From positions 868,001 to 932,000 of the forward strand of contig NZ_BMCE01000002.1 in NCBI RefSeq assembly GCF_014635025.1: 64,000 nt of DNA, in the 5' to 3' direction. A program made the position numbers and the translations under genes. This DNA comes from Fictibacillus barbaricus (GTDB lineage: Bacteria > Bacillota > Bacilli > Bacillales > Fictibacillaceae). Below are positions 49,143-58,124 of the stretch, piece by piece; position 1 is the stretch's first letter, and every line of letters begins with the position of its first letter. A model generated the notes under the pieces. It was given only the letters and a program-made list of their open reading frames with translations, ran no database searches and was not told the DNA's origin.

Positions 49143-49829
49143 ATGAAAACCATATTGGTAGTGGAAGACGAAGAAACGATTTCAAGAGTTTTGACGGTAT
49201 ACTTAAAACATGAAGGATTTGAAGTGCTCCAGGCATTTGATGGGGAGACAGCAATTAAACGTTTTAACGAACATTCTCCTAATCTCGTTTTATTAGATGT
49301 AATGCTTCCAGATCGAGATGGATGGAGCATCCTTCAGGAAATCCGTCAGAACAGTTCCTGCCCTGTTATCATGCTAACTGCTCTTGGTGACATCGATTAC
49401 CGGTTAAAAGGTTTAAATCAAGGGGCAGACGATTATATTACAAAGCCTTTTATCGGCGAAGAAGTCATTGCAAGAGTAAATGCTGTTCTTCGTCGTTCTG
49501 CAAATGTTTTAGAGTCCGAAAATACAAAACAATATGGCAGTCTTTGCATCAATCTCGACTCTCATGTTGTTAAAATCAATGGAGAATCTGTTGTTTTAAC
49601 CCCTAAAGACCTTTCCCTTCTCCTCTTTTTAGCAACTAGACCTAATCGGACATTTACAAGACAAAATTTGATCGATCAAGTTTGGGGACTGGATTATGAC
49701 GGAAGCGAACGTGCTGTAGATTTAGCAATAAAACGAATACGGCAAGCACTGGCAACATGGCCAGAATCACAAGGAGAAATCCGAACGTTGCGGGGATTGG
49801 GGTATCAGTTCTGTGTTTATGAAAAATAA
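49143..49829 (+). CDS. OmpR-family response regulator
   Basis: 229 residues. Receiver domain 1-120 with the acidic pocket Glu8-Asp9, phospho-acceptor Asp52 in LVLLDVMLPDRDG, the Thr of MLTAL and the Lys of TKPF. The OmpR/PhoB winged helix is at about 130-228 (VVLTPKDLSLLLFLATRPNRTFTRQNLIDQVWG). The ATG at 49143 has AGGAGGGG upstream; the longer frame overlaps the terminator. It overlaps the kinase gene, so the two are a two-component pair. Confidence 0.93.
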   Translation: MKTILVVEDEETISRVLTVYLKHEGFEVLQAFDGETAIKRFNEHSPNLVLLDVMLPDRDGWSILQEIRQNSSCPVIMLTALGDIDYRLKGLNQGADDYITKPFIGEEVIARVNAVLRRSANVLESENTKQYGSLCINLDSHVVKINGESVVLTPKDLSLLLFLATRPNRTFTRQNLIDQVWGLDYDGSERAVDLAIKRIRQALATWPESQGEIRTLRGLGYQFCVYEK

Positions 49830-51219
49830 GAATCGAACAACGCTGTTAAGGTATTGGACAACAAGATATCTGTTTACCCTCTTTGTCGGACTGCTTATCC
49901 TTGGCGTCTGTTCTTTATGGTGGATCAGACATACCGCTCTTGAAAACCGGTTAACTCTCATGGAATATATGGCAGCAGAAACGGCAGATCGCATCTCACT
50001 TAATGATGGAAAAAATAATTTTTTTCTATTTGACAGAAAGCTCAATGAACGGTCAAAGATTCTTCAAATGGATAATCCGCCACAGCTTTTTATCGCAGAT
50101 ATGAATGGAACAATCCTGAATTCGAACAGGAAATTCGAAGGAACGATGCCTGAATTTCATGGTCTGCAGGAAATTCCTGCTGAGATATATGAAAGTGATC
50201 GTACGGTACAAAAAGTACAACTTAACGACACACGTGTTTTTGCCGTTAAAAAGCCTATTTTGTATAACGATAACCAAATAGGATGGGTTATTGTCATGCA
50301 AAATGCATCAGAATTAACGGATGTGGAGCAAGAATATCAGCTACCTATCATTTTGTTGATTGGGCTCGGTCTCCTGGGATGGATAATTATTTACCTGCTA
50401 ACAAAAAAAATTGTAAAACCCATACAGGATGTTGCACATGCAGCTTCACTTATTAAAGAAGGAAACTACGAAATCAATCTCAACACCGACACAAAAGAAC
50501 AGGAAATTTATGAGCTCTTAACATCGTTTGAAGAAATGAGCAGCCGGCTGACCCACTTAGAAAAACTCCGGGCGGAATTGCTCGCTGGTGTTACACATGA
50601 TTTAAAAACACCAGTCACTTCTATCAGCGGCCTAGTACAAGCCGTTAAAGACGGAATCGTTTCTGGTGAAGAACGAGAAGAATTTTTGCAGATCACCATG
50701 AAAGAAATTCATCGCTTACAAAGAATGATAGAAGATCTGTTAGATTACAACTCTCTTTCAGCAGGAGCTTTTACGATTCGAAATGAAACGTGCAATATGA
50801 ATGAATTGGTTCAGGATATTGTTCATCAATGGAGAATAACGATGAATGAAGAAGTGGCTTGCAGCGTCGTTGTTCCGGAATTAGCGATTTTCCGTGAAAT
50901 TGATCCACTTCGTTTGCAGCAAATCTTAATCAATCTATTGAATAATGCATACCACGCTCTGCAAAAGAATGGCATGATTACAATCAAGTTAAACAAGAAC
51001 GAGATTGAAATTATAGACAACGGTTCAGGTATTCCGGAAAGTGAACAGCCCTATATCTTTGAACGATTCTTTCGTGGTGAACAAAAGAAATTAAAAGTAC
51101 GTGGATTGGGTCTTGGATTGCCATTTAGCAAAATGCTGGCAAAAGCACTAGGGGTAAACCTTCTTTTAAAGAAAAGTTCATCACAAGGAACTATTTTTTC
51201 AATACTTTGGAAAAAATGA
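49819..51219 (+). CDS. Membrane sensor histidine kinase
   Basis: 466 residues from ATG 49819 (GTG 49813 is also possible). Two transmembrane helices at about 15-35 and 178-196 flank an extracytoplasmic sensor of about 140 residues. Then come HAMP (197-250), HisKA with the phospho-His in GVTHDLKTPV near 260, and HATPase_c with the N-box LINLLNNAYHAL, DNGSGIPE and GLGLGLPF. The signal is unknown. The gene overlaps the response regulator. The exported repeat protein just upstream is a candidate ligand or target. Confidence 0.92.
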   Translation: MKNKNRTTLLRYWTTRYLFTLFVGLLILGVCSLWWIRHTALENRLTLMEYMAAETADRISLNDGKNNFFLFDRKLNERSKILQMDNPPQLFIADMNGTILNSNRKFEGTMPEFHGLQEIPAEIYESDRTVQKVQLNDTRVFAVKKPILYNDNQIGWVIVMQNASELTDVEQEYQLPIILLIGLGLLGWIIIYLLTKKIVKPIQDVAHAASLIKEGNYEINLNTDTKEQEIYELLTSFEEMSSRLTHLEKLRAELLAGVTHDLKTPVTSISGLVQAVKDGIVSGEEREEFLQITMKEIHRLQRMIEDLLDYNSLSAGAFTIRNETCNMNELVQDIVHQWRITMNEEVACSVVVPELAIFREIDPLRLQQILINLLNNAYHALQKNGMITIKLNKNEIEIIDNGSGIPESEQPYIFERFFRGEQKKLKVRGLGLGLPFSKMLAKALGVNLLLKKSSSQGTIFSILWKK

Positions 51220-51229
51220 ATCAGAACGA

Positions 51230-51258
51230 TTTACAAGAACGTTTGTTCGTGTTATTCT
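51230..51258 (+). promoter_or_regulatory. Promoter with a LexA-like box in its spacer
   Basis: TTTACA (51230-51235), a 17-bp spacer, then TATTCT (51253-51258). The spacer holds GAACGTTTGTTC (51237-51248), which fits the SOS box core GAAC-N4-GTTC; the outer bases are A and G rather than C and C. It begins 11 bp after the kinase stop codon. Confidence 0.55.
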
Positions 51259-51264
51259 GACTAT

Positions 51265-51330
51265 AGGTTAGACCTTCCAACAGCTAACCTCCCCACCAGT
51301 GAGACCGGCCTACCCAGCCGGTCGTTTTTT
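51265..51330 (+). ncRNA. Candidate small RNA, about 66 nt
   Basis: Seven bases after the -10 begins a stem AGGTTAG/CTAACCT (51265-51271/51284-51290) with a C-rich 12-nt loop. A C-rich linker CCCCACCAGTGA follows, then a GC stem GACCGGC/GCCGGTC (51303-51309/51317-51323) with loop CTACCCA and a run of Ts to 51330. The start coincides with the first base of the stem. C-rich loops in Firmicute sRNAs pair with Shine-Dalgarno sequences. The same sequence could instead be only the terminator of the two-component operon. Confidence 0.5.
51303..51330 (+). terminator. Intrinsic terminator
   Basis: A 7-bp GC-rich stem GACCGGC/GCCGGTC, then GTTTTTT. It ends the candidate sRNA and any read-through from the kinase gene. 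Confidence 0.85.
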
Positions 51331-51384
51331 ATTATCAAATGTGCAATAATAAAGCTAAAACTATTCCTATAATAGGAGATGTAA

Positions 51385-52338
51385 ATGATACGGATTCTTG
51401 CTGTTGATCAACAAAATAATGTTCTAATAAATCCGGCTGTAGAAGATTTAAAAACTTCATTAACGAAATGGTTTTGGGTAGATATCAGTATGCCTACTGT
51501 TACGGAAAGTGAGATGCTTACTGATTTTTTTGATTTTCATCCGCTTGCTGTAGAGGATTGTCTATACTATACACAGCGCCCTAAACTTGAATATTATGAA
51601 GACCACAGCTTTTTTGTAGTTCATGCATTGAATCTGCAAAATCTGGAGCCTCATGAAGTGGATATTTTCTGGGGAGAAAATTATGTAGTTTCTTTCCATC
51701 TGGATGATATATCGGAAATCGACCAGCTTTGGGAGACCCTTCAGAAGGTTAAAAACTATACCAAGGTCGGTCCCATTGAAATTACACATAAAATAATGGA
51801 TAAAATAGTTGATACATATTTTCCTATCCTGCAACAAATAGAAGATCAGATTCTTTCGATCGAGAGTAATTTTAATTTATCTGATGAGGCTGTTATTCAG
51901 GAAACGTTCCTTGTTAGAAGTGAGCTAATTAAATTGCGAAAGACAATCATCCCTATGCGTGAACTTCTATACCGGGTAACTGAATCAAAGAAACTTCCAA
52001 TAACAAGTAAGAAGATGGCTTATTTTCATGATGTTCACGATCATCTTATCAAGCTAAGTCATATGGTAGAATCGAGCCGTGAGATGACTTCTGAAATTAG
52101 GGATAACTATATCTCCCTTAACTCATTTCGAATGAACCGTATCATGAAAACATTAACCGTGATCACGACCATATTCATGCCATTAACCTTTATTGCTGGA
52201 ATTTATGGAATGAACTTTGATAATATGCCCGAGCTTCACTGGCACTATGGCTACTTTATCGTCCTAGGCGCCATGCTCACTATCGGAATTTCAATGATAC
52301 TCTGGTTTATTCGAAAAGGGTGGTTTAAGGACAAATAA
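51385..52338 (+). CDS. corA: CorA-family magnesium transporter (YfjQ-like)
   Basis: 317 residues. A cytoplasmic alpha/beta domain and long helices are followed by two C-terminal transmembrane helices. The family signature is at the end of the first one, FIAGIYGMNF (GMN). B. subtilis YfjQ is a close type. It imports Mg2+, or Co2+/Ni2+ in some members. The ATG follows AGGAGATG. Confidence 0.9.
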   Translation: MIRILAVDQQNNVLINPAVEDLKTSLTKWFWVDISMPTVTESEMLTDFFDFHPLAVEDCLYYTQRPKLEYYEDHSFFVVHALNLQNLEPHEVDIFWGENYVVSFHLDDISEIDQLWETLQKVKNYTKVGPIEITHKIMDKIVDTYFPILQQIEDQILSIESNFNLSDEAVIQETFLVRSELIKLRKTIIPMRELLYRVTESKKLPITSKKMAYFHDVHDHLIKLSHMVESSREMTSEIRDNYISLNSFRMNRIMKTLTVITTIFMPLTFIAGIYGMNFDNMPELHWHYGYFIVLGAMLTIGISMILWFIRKGWFKDK

Positions 52339-52435
52339 ATAAGATTAGCAGTATAAGCCGGTCTTTCCTAGTTCTTACTTAAATATTGAATAATATCCAG
52401 TAAATAAATATTAAAGAGTTTCTTTCTTTAATAAA

Positions 52436-52466
52436 AAAGCTCTGCAAATTCTATTTGCAGAGCTTT
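52436..52466. terminator. Terminator between convergent genes
   Basis: A perfect 14-bp stem AAAGCTCTGCAAAT/ATTTGCAGAGCTTT with a 3-nt loop, flanked by A and T tracts, between corA and the 82-residue membrane protein. Confidence 0.85.
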
Positions 52467-52468
52467 CC

Positions 52469-52717
52469 TTAGTATGATCTAAAATCCAGTCTTTGTCTTT
52501 TTGACCAAAGCCAGACACCGGTCACAAGATGAATAGCAAACACAACAAAAACAGCACCATAACTCTCTGTAAGCCAGCCAACAAACCAAACAAGCGGGAG
52601 TGTTAAAAACAAATTAACAAGCAGTAACACCCAAGATGTTCTGGCAACCGCAACGATAAACAGAATGATAGGCAAAATCAGAAAAAACCAGAATAATATA
52701 CTTTGAAATACGGCCAT
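52469..52717 (-). CDS. Small membrane protein, 82 residues
   Basis: Not recognised. Three hydrophobic helices (SILFWFFLILPIILFIVAVA, VLLLVNLFLTLPLVWFVGWL, AVFVVFAIHLVTGVWLW). The ATG at 52717 has GGAGGGG seven bases upstream; the longer frame covers that site. Confidence 0.6.
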   Translation of the reverse strand: MAVFQSILFWFFLILPIILFIVAVARTSWVLLLVNLFLTLPLVWFVGWLTESYGAVFVVFAIHLVTGVWLWSKRQRLDFRSY

Positions 52718-52768
52718 AACTTCCCCTCCGACTTCCATTATATAAGGGGCTAGACATAATCTCCACCT

Positions 52769-52995
52769 TTAAACGGGTACCTTTTCTAATTCAGCTTCAT
52801 CATTTTCTTCAACATCATACTTAGGCAAGATGATCAAATAGAAAATCCGACAAATATCGGTGAACCTCCCACAATCCAGAAAAGCCCTTCTACAGTTAAG
52901 ACCATCGGGAAGAATGCAGCAATTAATCCAAGTATTATCGTATGGGACAGCATGTTTATCGAAAATAATAAAAAGAACCCTATGGTTTTGTCCAT
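52769..52995 (-). pseudogene. Frameshifted membrane-protein gene
   Basis: The reverse strand reads MDKTIGFFLLFSINMLSHTI, LGLIAAFFPMVLTVEGLFWIVGGSPI, then shifts frame into FYLIILPKYDVEENDEAELEKVPV and a stop. The two parts make a sensible two- or three-helix protein with an acidic tail, and the total length is not a multiple of three. The shift lies near 52845-52865. It lies 27 bp after the subtilase stop on the same strand, with no clear Shine-Dalgarno. Confidence 0.55.
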
Positions 52996-53022
52996 AAAGT
53001 TCTTTTGGCCCAATCTGTAAAT

Positions 53023-56000
53023 TTAATTATGTTTTACGGTTATCTTTTTTGGTTCGCTCGTTAGCGTTAATCCACTTTCATCTTTAACGGTAACTTTTAC
53101 ATAATAGTCTCCATCCGGGTATTCCCGGTCTGGCACCCATGGCAATTGATAGATGGAATGTTCATTGTAAATGTCAGCTTCCTCGAGTGTCTGGCCTTGT
53201 GCATCTGTAATCTCAAAATGCCAGTCCAGGCGTTTGTAGCCGAATGCCATAATGTAAGCCGGCTTTGATTCGTTTACATCCGTTCCAGAAATGGAAAGAT
53301 AGTTGATGAGAGGTTCTGCATTCAGGTATTTCTCATCACCAAGGTAGTTCACTCCTACATTTCTTGCATAGTCGATAGCAGAGATCGTGACTAGCTCTGG
53401 TTTAATATTTGAGATGAACTCTTTAGCCCCATCTTTTACGCTTTGATATTTTCCGTTTACCCACGCCATGCTGCCCAAATAGCCCGTGCTTGTTTCGTTT
53501 ACATCCCAGCTGATGCGATATTTTCCATCTGCCTGCTCCGTAACCTTAATGTTTTCAACCTTCGGAGCCTCTGAATCTACCTTAATAGGAATCTTCGTAA
53601 CCTGCGGTTTTGCTCCCTCGTAGTTTAACGTGCTCGTATAGACATAATAATACTGTCCGTCTTTTAATAGATTCCCGGAATCATTCGTAGAATTCCAGAA
53701 AAACCCTTCAAAATTATAATAATAATCTCTATAGCTCATGATATTTTTTCTAAAAGGATATGGACTTCCGTCTTCTGTAAACTCACTAAAATTGCCGATG
53801 TCCGTTACTGTATTCCCTTTATCATCCTGTATGCTGAGTGACATTTCCTTTAGATTACGAAAAGCAGTAAACGCTGGATATGCACCCGAGCTGATCGACC
53901 TTGGCGAAACCCCGATCTTTTCTTTGTCAAACGTTCCGGTCGTTCCGTCATACCCTAATGGCAGCGAATCAATCTCATTAAATAATACGGTATAACCTAA
54001 GAATGCATCTCCGGTAACAGGACTTTCATCAATATTCGCGATCTGGTCCCACTCGCCGTAGTACCCCATCAGCGGAACTGTAAGTGTTGTTAACTCTTTA
54101 ACAGAACTGCCTTTAGGCACAAAGCGAACATAGCCTTCGATGAAACGCCCCTTGCTTAACTCTTCAGGCAGCGTGACGGAAATCTTTACTTCTTCATCTC
54201 GGCCCGGCTTATACGTATACGCTTCTGTCGGATCATACGTTTTCCCGTTTATCTTGATGTCTGCTCCATTAACCGGAACCGAATTCAGCGTTAAGTATTC
54301 CCTTTCAACACCTGCGTGTGTCTGCTTTTCTGTTTCATCTGTAATAAGATCAATCTGTATATCATACTGATGATGCGGTTTCACTAGATTTTTCTTTAAA
54401 GGTTCTACGTTCAGGGTAAAATCAAACTTGCGATCCACTTCCTTTAAGGCTACAGATGCTGCCTGCTCTAAAGGTACACCTACATGTTCAAGAAGGTATG
54501 GAGTCTTAACGGCTTGTTCGATCTTCATCATGCCAGAACCTTGCCTTCTAGGTGAATAAAGCGTGTTATCATGCTTTGGATTCGTCATCGTTTCTGATGT
54601 ATTCATAAGAGCGTTCTTTGCTTGTAAAACCGTTTCCATCTTTTTAGGCAGCTGTAGCTCTTGATAGTAATGCTGTAGAAGCAGAGCCCCTCCCGCAGCA
54701 ACATGAGGACTTGACATAGACGTTCCGCTCATTGTCTCGTACTGATTATTGATTACGGTAGAATAAATCTTCCCACCGGGTGCTGTTATTTCAGGCTTGA
54801 AGCTTAAATCTGTTGGAGACCCAAAAGACGAGAATGTAGACATCGGCTCGGTTGCTGTATTTTGAACTTTTAATGTTTCGTCTGTTAGCTGAACGGTTAT
54901 TTTCTCACCAGCTTTTAAACGCTCAGCAAGCTGGTTCCCGTTCACTTGATCGGTTGTTACAGCAGGAATAAAGTATGGGCTAAAGAACAAGTTTGCGTAT
55001 GCTGTAACAGGAGACGGAGGAATGACCATGGCGGCTACAGCGCCTTTACGGCTTGCTTCACTCTGAATATACGTATATAATGCGTAGTTTTGCAACGGCT
55101 GAGCTACAACGATTTTTCCCTGCAGATCAAGGTTTTTCATATCTGCAGCTCTTCCCTCGCCCACAAATGCCAAGTCGTACTCTTTTGAAGGATCCAGGTT
55201 GCCGATTAATTTCTTAATGCCTGGCTGGATCTGATAACCCATCAGGCTGCCGTCAGACAAGCGCAGTGCATCTACTGTCATTAAGTCGTTTTCAGAAGAC
55301 GCCACCTGTAGTGCATATGGCGTCACACCCGGATCCCCTACTAAACCAATGTCAGGATTTTTGGCTAATGGAAGTTGAGATCTGGTTAATAGGTTATTTT
55401 TTGTGCTGTATGCAGCATTCCCCGCTGCCGCTACAACGAGTACCCCTTGTTCTGTTGCATATTGGATCGCGAGCTGTACTGGATCGTTCGGGTCTGCGTT
55501 CCCTGCTTCAGAACCAAGGCTTAAGTTGATGACATCTGCTCCAACTTCAACCGCATGGTAGATTCCCGCTGCAATATCGTCATCATAAGCACCTGCTCCT
55601 TTATCAGAGAAAACCTTTTCCGCCAACAGCTGTACATCTGGAGCTACCCCAACCGCCTTTTTTTGCGACTCTTCATAAGCACCTACGATTCCGGCTACGT
55701 GTGTTCCATGGGAGCTCGTTGTCGGAATAACGTTGGTATCTTTATCTGCCCAATCATAGCCAGTAGGCACTTTATCAGTGTACCAAACGTCATCTACAGA
55801 CGTTCTGTTCAATTCATCCTGGATGTTCTCCTCTGTAAACTTTGCTTTCTTTTTCCCTCCGTCAGATAGCTGCATCGCTTCATGGCGGTGATCGATTCCT
55901 GAATCAACGACGGCAACGACCATACCTTCTCCGCGCGTGTTGTATTTTGTCCAGGTGTTCATTGCCTCAACAAGTTCTTTGCTGTTTACAACCGTATGCT

Positions 56001-56451
56001 CGTATTGCTTGGCTAAACGCACTTCTTTTACACCTTCCAGCTTTGCCCATTTTTGGGCTTCTCCCAGTGTTGTCTCTAAGCTAAAACCGTGGAAGCCTTT
56101 AGAATACGTATGCCTTACTTCCGTAGAATTGCTTCTCTTTGCTGTAATGGCTTTCTTTACTTTTTCCACTTGTTGCTCAGGCGCAGATTTCAATTGCTTG
56201 TCCACTTCTACTTCAACAACAACCCTTACTTTTTCGTTAGGATCAAAAGAAGTTTTTTGCAGCCCATACAACGGGTCATTGTTTTGTTGTGTAGTTGAAC
56301 CAAATTGCATGAACTTCTCTAACGTCTCTGATTTTGGCGCTTGATCATACTTTGAGATCATGAAATCAGCGCTGACCGATGATCCAAACGTACTCGCAGC
56401 AACCACACATGCCAAAAACGAAGGCAACACTTTTCTTTTCATACCACTCAT
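53023..56451 (-). CDS. Giant secreted subtilase with PA and Fn3-like domains
   Basis: 1142 residues. Signal peptide (1 to about 28), I9-like propeptide (about 75-155), then an S8 domain with Asp183 (VVDSGIDH), His248 (SHGTHVAG), Asn345 and Ser578 (SGTSMSSPH). A protease-associated domain is inserted at about 390-530. The C-terminal 500 residues hold Fn3_5-like and other beta-sandwich domains, as in lactocepin/C5a-peptidase enzymes. No LPXTG or SLH anchor is seen, so it is probably released. It sits divergent to an RNPP-like regulator. Confidence 0.9.
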   Translation of the reverse strand: MSGMKRKVLPSFLACVVAASTFGSSVSADFMISKYDQAPKSETLEKFMQFGSTTQQNNDPLYGLQKTSFDPNEKVRVVVEVEVDKQLKSAPEQQVEKVKKAITAKRSNSTEVRHTYSKGFHGFSLETTLGEAQKWAKLEGVKEVRLAKQYEHTVVNSKELVEAMNTWTKYNTRGEGMVVAVVDSGIDHRHEAMQLSDGGKKKAKFTEENIQDELNRTSVDDVWYTDKVPTGYDWADKDTNVIPTTSSHGTHVAGIVGAYEESQKKAVGVAPDVQLLAEKVFSDKGAGAYDDDIAAGIYHAVEVGADVINLSLGSEAGNADPNDPVQLAIQYATEQGVLVVAAAGNAAYSTKNNLLTRSQLPLAKNPDIGLVGDPGVTPYALQVASSENDLMTVDALRLSDGSLMGYQIQPGIKKLIGNLDPSKEYDLAFVGEGRAADMKNLDLQGKIVVAQPLQNYALYTYIQSEASRKGAVAAMVIPPSPVTAYANLFFSPYFIPAVTTDQVNGNQLAERLKAGEKITVQLTDETLKVQNTATEPMSTFSSFGSPTDLSFKPEITAPGGKIYSTVINNQYETMSGTSMSSPHVAAGGALLLQHYYQELQLPKKMETVLQAKNALMNTSETMTNPKHDNTLYSPRRQGSGMMKIEQAVKTPYLLEHVGVPLEQAASVALKEVDRKFDFTLNVEPLKKNLVKPHHQYDIQIDLITDETEKQTHAGVEREYLTLNSVPVNGADIKINGKTYDPTEAYTYKPGRDEEVKISVTLPEELSKGRFIEGYVRFVPKGSSVKELTTLTVPLMGYYGEWDQIANIDESPVTGDAFLGYTVLFNEIDSLPLGYDGTTGTFDKEKIGVSPRSISSGAYPAFTAFRNLKEMSLSIQDDKGNTVTDIGNFSEFTEDGSPYPFRKNIMSYRDYYYNFEGFFWNSTNDSGNLLKDGQYYYVYTSTLNYEGAKPQVTKIPIKVDSEAPKVENIKVTEQADGKYRISWDVNETSTGYLGSMAWVNGKYQSVKDGAKEFISNIKPELVTISAIDYARNVGVNYLGDEKYLNAEPLINYLSISGTDVNESKPAYIMAFGYKRLDWHFEITDAQGQTLEEADIYNEHSIYQLPWVPDREYPDGDYYVKVTVKDESGLTLTSEPKKITVKHN

Positions 56452-56572
56452 TCCCTCACCCTCTAATCCATAATATTCAAACTATTTCTACTTTTCATCA
56501 TAGAGAGACAAGGTCGTGAAGTAAATTGGGGTTTTTGCGAGGTCAATTAAGTCCCATACCAGGTCCTATCTT

Positions 56573-56606
56573 ACTAGTAAACGGGATACATCCTGCAAGT
56601 ACTAGT
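56573..56606. promoter_or_regulatory. Inverted repeat between the subtilase and RNPP-like genes
   Basis: ACTAGTA (56573-56579) and TACTAGT (56600-56606) are a 7-bp perfect dyad with a 20-bp centre in the 355-bp divergent intergenic region. It might be a regulator site; the arms are short, so chance is possible. Confidence 0.3.
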
Positions 56607-56806
56607 TCTTATGACATGAAATAATGGAAGAATATATGTTTTATGGCTATTACATATCAATTCAATTTTCCCAAATCTTAGTTTTCCTGTTGTTTTAATC
56701 AGCTTATTTTAAAAAAGAGAAATGATGTCTAACCACTTCTGATCCTCTATTTACGGTTGGAAATTCGTGCTATTATAGAAAAAATTTATAACTGGAGTGG
56801 AGATGC

Positions 56807-58048
56807 ATGAAGGAAGGGTTAATCATTAAGCTGTATCGGGAAAAAGCCAGCTTAACTCAAGCGCAACTCGGTGAGGGAATTTGCTCCATTACGCACCTAA
56901 GCAAGATCGAAAGGGGCATCACTCAATATTCTTTGGAGATCACTTCATTGATTTGCAAAAGGCTAAATATTGATTTAGAAAGAGAACGGAAACGATACGA
57001 ACAATTAGAGAAAAAGCTCCATGAATGGCTGGATGCCATGGTCAAACAGCAATTAGGAGAGCTGGAAGTCATTAAAGAAGAGATCGAAGGCAATACTTTT
57101 ATCCACCTTTCAGAAGTGCAGAACTCGTATCAAATATTGCTCGCCCGTTATTACTTTACTAAAGGAAACTTCTTAAAAGGAAAAGGGTTTTTAGAGAGCT
57201 GCCAGAACCGCCAAGGAACTTTTGACCGGTATGAACGGAACCTGTTCGAACATACATGGGGCACGTATTGCCTGACACAGGGGAAAATGAATGATGCCAT
57301 CAAGCACTTGACCCGGATAAATCCGATCGAATATCCCAACCATGAATTCTATTATCACCTTGCATGCGCCTATCACCATGTTCAGTCGAAAGTGAAGGCC
57401 TATCATTATGCAGGATTGGCTCTTAACTATTTCAGAAATACGAATAACTTTAAACGAATGCTTGATGCTGAAATAATGATGCTGATCCAGATGGGCCACA
57501 ATGATCTGAATCATTTTGATGATACAGTAGAACGCTATCACACTTTGATCAAAAGCTGTAATACCTATCAGGAAAACGAAAAAGTTGCCAACCTTTGGCA
57601 CAACCTAGGCGTCGATTTTTCCAGCAAAAGACGTTATGATGAAGCAATTGACGCTTATAAGAAAGCGTTAAAAGTGTGCGAATCTCAGTCACTTCCATTG
57701 ATCGAATTAGGAGCGAGACGAGGGATTGTGCATTGTTCCCTGCTTATCGGCAGATCGAAGAAATCAGAGTTAAAAAAACATATATATCTAGGCATGTCTC
57801 TAGCTGAAAAAATGCAAATTCAGCCATACATCCATGTCTTTTATCTGCTTGAGATCATGCTCAATCACTCCCGTGAAGAAAAGTATTATCATTATTTAGA
57901 AACAACAATTCTTCCGTACCTTAGGGAAGTCGGCCATGAATCCCTTCTCACGATTTATGAAAAAGAAATGTTTCATTATTATAAAAAATCCTCTCAATAT
58001 GAGAAGGCCGCTGAACTTGCTGTTAAATATATGAGTACTTCCGAATAG
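56807..58048 (+). CDS. RNPP-like regulator: XRE HTH plus TPR domain
   Basis: 413 residues. The N-terminal XRE helix-turn-helix (about 5-60) has KLYREKASLTQAQLGEGICSITHLSKIERG. The rest is a run of TPR-like helical repeats (e.g. ANLWHNLGVDFSSKRRYDEAIDAYKKALKVCE near 265-296). This is the NprR/PlcR/PrgX layout, whose members bind secreted peptides that re-enter the cell. NprR controls extracellular proteases, and here the gene is divergent from a giant protease. No propeptide gene follows it, unlike nprR-nprX. It is likely an orphan. Confidence 0.8.
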   Translation: MKEGLIIKLYREKASLTQAQLGEGICSITHLSKIERGITQYSLEITSLICKRLNIDLERERKRYEQLEKKLHEWLDAMVKQQLGELEVIKEEIEGNTFIHLSEVQNSYQILLARYYFTKGNFLKGKGFLESCQNRQGTFDRYERNLFEHTWGTYCLTQGKMNDAIKHLTRINPIEYPNHEFYYHLACAYHHVQSKVKAYHYAGLALNYFRNTNNFKRMLDAEIMMLIQMGHNDLNHFDDTVERYHTLIKSCNTYQENEKVANLWHNLGVDFSSKRRYDEAIDAYKKALKVCESQSLPLIELGARRGIVHCSLLIGRSKKSELKKHIYLGMSLAEKMQIQPYIHVFYLLEIMLNHSREEKYYHYLETTILPYLREVGHESLLTIYEKEMFHYYKKSSQYEKAAELAVKYMSTSE

Positions 58049-58124
58049 GAAAAATTTTTTAAGGTTGAACTTTATGCATTATGACGATACTCTAGACAGA
58101 GAGCAAAATAGAGAGGATACTGAC

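Noticed and set aside
51231-51330. M-box or other known magnesium riboswitch before corA
   Set aside because: The conserved M-box core is absent; the segment has its own promoter-like boxes and only two short stems.
51370-51375. TATAAT as the -10 box of corA
   Set aside because: It lies only ten bases from the ATG and overlaps the Shine-Dalgarno AGGAG, leaving no room for a leader.
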